From contig JACQDX010000082.1 in NCBI GenBank assembly GCA_016200895.1, positions 1 through 64,000 on the forward strand: 64,000 nt of DNA. Direction: 5' to 3'. This document shows, piece after piece, positions 62,985 through 64,000 of the stretch. Both the position numbers and the translations under genes were made by a program. The notes under the pieces were generated by a model, which made no database searches, had not been told where the DNA came from, and saw only the letters and a list, made by a program, of their open reading frames with translations. Numbering within the stretch: the stretch's first letter is position 1; each line of letters starts with the position of its first letter. Source of the stretch: Burkholderiales bacterium (GTDB lineage Bacteria; Pseudomonadota; Gammaproteobacteria; Burkholderiales; Burkholderiaceae_D).

Positions 62985-64000
62985 TCATATCTTAGGAGCT
63001 TCAACGTCTTTTTTTTGATATCGCTTCTCTCGAACTTGAGTCAACCTTGCCGAAAAAATATGTTTTGCTATGCCGAGGGTTTCTCGTAAGTTAGTAGCGC
63101 TTGTGTCTAAAGATATTAATGGACACCTAAGTTGCTCGTTGACCCGAAAACCAACTTTGCATGGTGCGTCATTACTTTCCAACCAAAACACTCGTTCATC
63201 CACTTTTTGTAATGGGGCTGCTTCGAATCTGTTCCAGTACTTGTCGACCAATTCGCCATCGCTCGTTTTATCACAACTATGAAGCATATGAACCCGACTA
63301 CAATCAGAGACGCAAACTTCGGTGAGTTCCTCTTTGAGATTATTAAGAATTGGACCTAAAATTAATTCAACACATCTGTCGGGTAATACCTTACTGACCC
63401 TCTCAGTAAGAAATATCTCAATTGACCGAGCTACCTTCTCTAACCTTACTTTCTGAAGAGCAAGAAGAATCAAATATGTGAGAGACCGAAAAATTGGATG
63501 TTGATTAATGCCAGCTCGCATAACTCGAAAAACAAGGTACGGCACATTAGCCAATGCGGTTTCGAGCGTCGACATAAGCTCTAAAGTAGTTGCAACCGTA
63601 CCCCATGAACGAACCTCTATGCTTCTATTGGCAAACTCATTCGCGATTAACGCAAATCTGGCCATTTCATCAATTTCTAAATTATGTCTATGCTCCCATA
63701 TATCTTCCAAAACTTTGACAGGGGCGTACTCGACACGATTCCAAAATCGTGATCGCATTACTTCGAGCCGCCCAAAGATACTAAGTGACTCGGCGAACAA
63801 GCGAAGTGCCACGCTTGGCTGGCGTGAGATGAGTCGTTCAAGGTGCGAACGGTCCCAAAGCTTTATTTTTGGCTTAACATGAGACACATTCCAAGACTTG
63901 ACCCATTCGATAGTCGGGTTTGAAAATCTCGCGTTGGTGACCACGACGACTACATCGACATAAGAATAACCATGCGCGATATGTGCTGCGTTTCGAACCG
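62985..64000 (-). CDS. Restriction-endonuclease-like protein, partial at the window edge
   Basis: The gene continues beyond the right edge, so its N-terminus is missing. At the edge it reads VRNAAHIAHGYSYVDVVVVV and then TNARFSNPTIEWVKSWNV and IKLWDRSHLERLI, which resembles the last strands and helix of Mrr-type restriction-endonuclease folds. The following 250 residues are mostly helical and contain four cysteines; no domain is recognised. The visible length is about 338 residues. Base composition is clearly more AT-rich than in its neighbours, and rare codons are frequent, which suggests horizontal transfer. It could be part of a defence or mobile-DNA locus outside the window; that is inference. 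Confidence 0.55.
   Translation of the reverse strand, partial: VRNAAHIAHGYSYVDVVVVVTNARFSNPTIEWVKSWNVSHVKPKIKLWDRSHLERLISRQPSVALRLFAESLSIFGRLEVMRSRFWNRVEYAPVKVLEDIWEHRHNLEIDEMARFALIANEFANRSIEVRSWGTVATTLELMSTLETALANVPYLVFRVMRAGINQHPIFRSLTYLILLALQKVRLEKVARSIEIFLTERVSKVLPDRCVELILGPILNNLKEELTEVCVSDCSRVHMLHSCDKTSDGELVDKYWNRFEAAPLQKVDERVFWLESNDAPCKVGFRVNEQLRCPLISLDTSATNLRETLGIAKHIFSARLTQVREKRYQKKDVEAPKI

Overview
The window looks like chromosomal DNA of a plant-polysaccharide-degrading Gram-negative bacterium, most likely a betaproteobacterium of the Oxalobacteraceae type. Three large TonB-dependent receptors, many Sec or Tat signal peptides on glycan-active enzymes, a Weimberg xylose pathway, an E. 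coli-like periplasmic aldehyde oxidoreductase (paoABC) and a moderate GC content judged by eye support this. An Undibacterium-like assignment is only an inference. No rRNA, tRNA or CRISPR array was seen.

Layout. (1) 1-3.2 kb: edge of a small repeat element, a short unknown gene, an orphan PhnD-like binding protein and an exported aldose 1-epimerase. (2) 3.2-12.2 kb: a polyuronide locus with a secreted lyase-like protein, uronate dehydrogenase (udh), a LacI regulator, a heparinase-like secreted protein, a TonB receptor and a parallel beta-helix protein. A perfect LacI-type palindrome before udh is repeated in degenerate form before the heparinase-like gene. (3) 12.2-16.6 kb: an rhlE-like helicase followed by a 216-aa unknown protein and an AbiEii-like nucleotidyltransferase, then GNAT and VOC genes. 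(4) 16.6-23.5 kb: a TonB receptor divergent from a GH35-like enzyme, then a LacI regulator; four sites resemble the Xanthomonas xyl box (TGGTAGCGCTAACA). (5) 23.5-46.5 kb: a glucuronoxylan and xylose region with SGNH esterase, glucarate dehydratase, GH115, galM, XylR, GH3, xylFGH, xylDCBX, GH10 and GH39. (6) 46.6-53.3 kb: a pectin set of TonB receptor, CE8 pectinesterase and GH28 polygalacturonase. (7) 53.8-57.1 kb: small VOC, DUF899, YciI, DUF4142, Phd-like and short genes with a small MITE-like repeat. (8) 57.4-63 kb: paoABC and pgm. (9) Right edge: an incomplete AT-rich gene with a restriction-endonuclease-like start.

How it fits together. Secreted xylanase (GH10), xylosidases (GH3, GH39) and alpha-glucuronidase (GH115) would release xylose and (methyl)glucuronate from xylan. 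Xylose enters by XylFGH and is oxidised by XylB, XylC, XylD and XylX to alpha-ketoglutarate semialdehyde. Uronic acids are oxidised by Udh and dehydrated by GudD, a route that ends at the same semialdehyde. The dehydrogenase for that last shared step is not in the window. A 35-bp element (CAATTATGAAACTCACCAA, six variable bases, TCATGATTAC) occurs upstream of the GH115, GH3 and xylX genes, with a degenerate copy before GH39. It is the best candidate for the operator of the AraC-type XylR encoded in the middle of the region.

The most striking unexplained items are this 35-bp regulon element, a 282-bp element with perfect 28-bp terminal inverted repeats that supplies the GH115 stop codon, the unknown protein paired with the AbiEii-like transferase, and the partial gene at the right edge.
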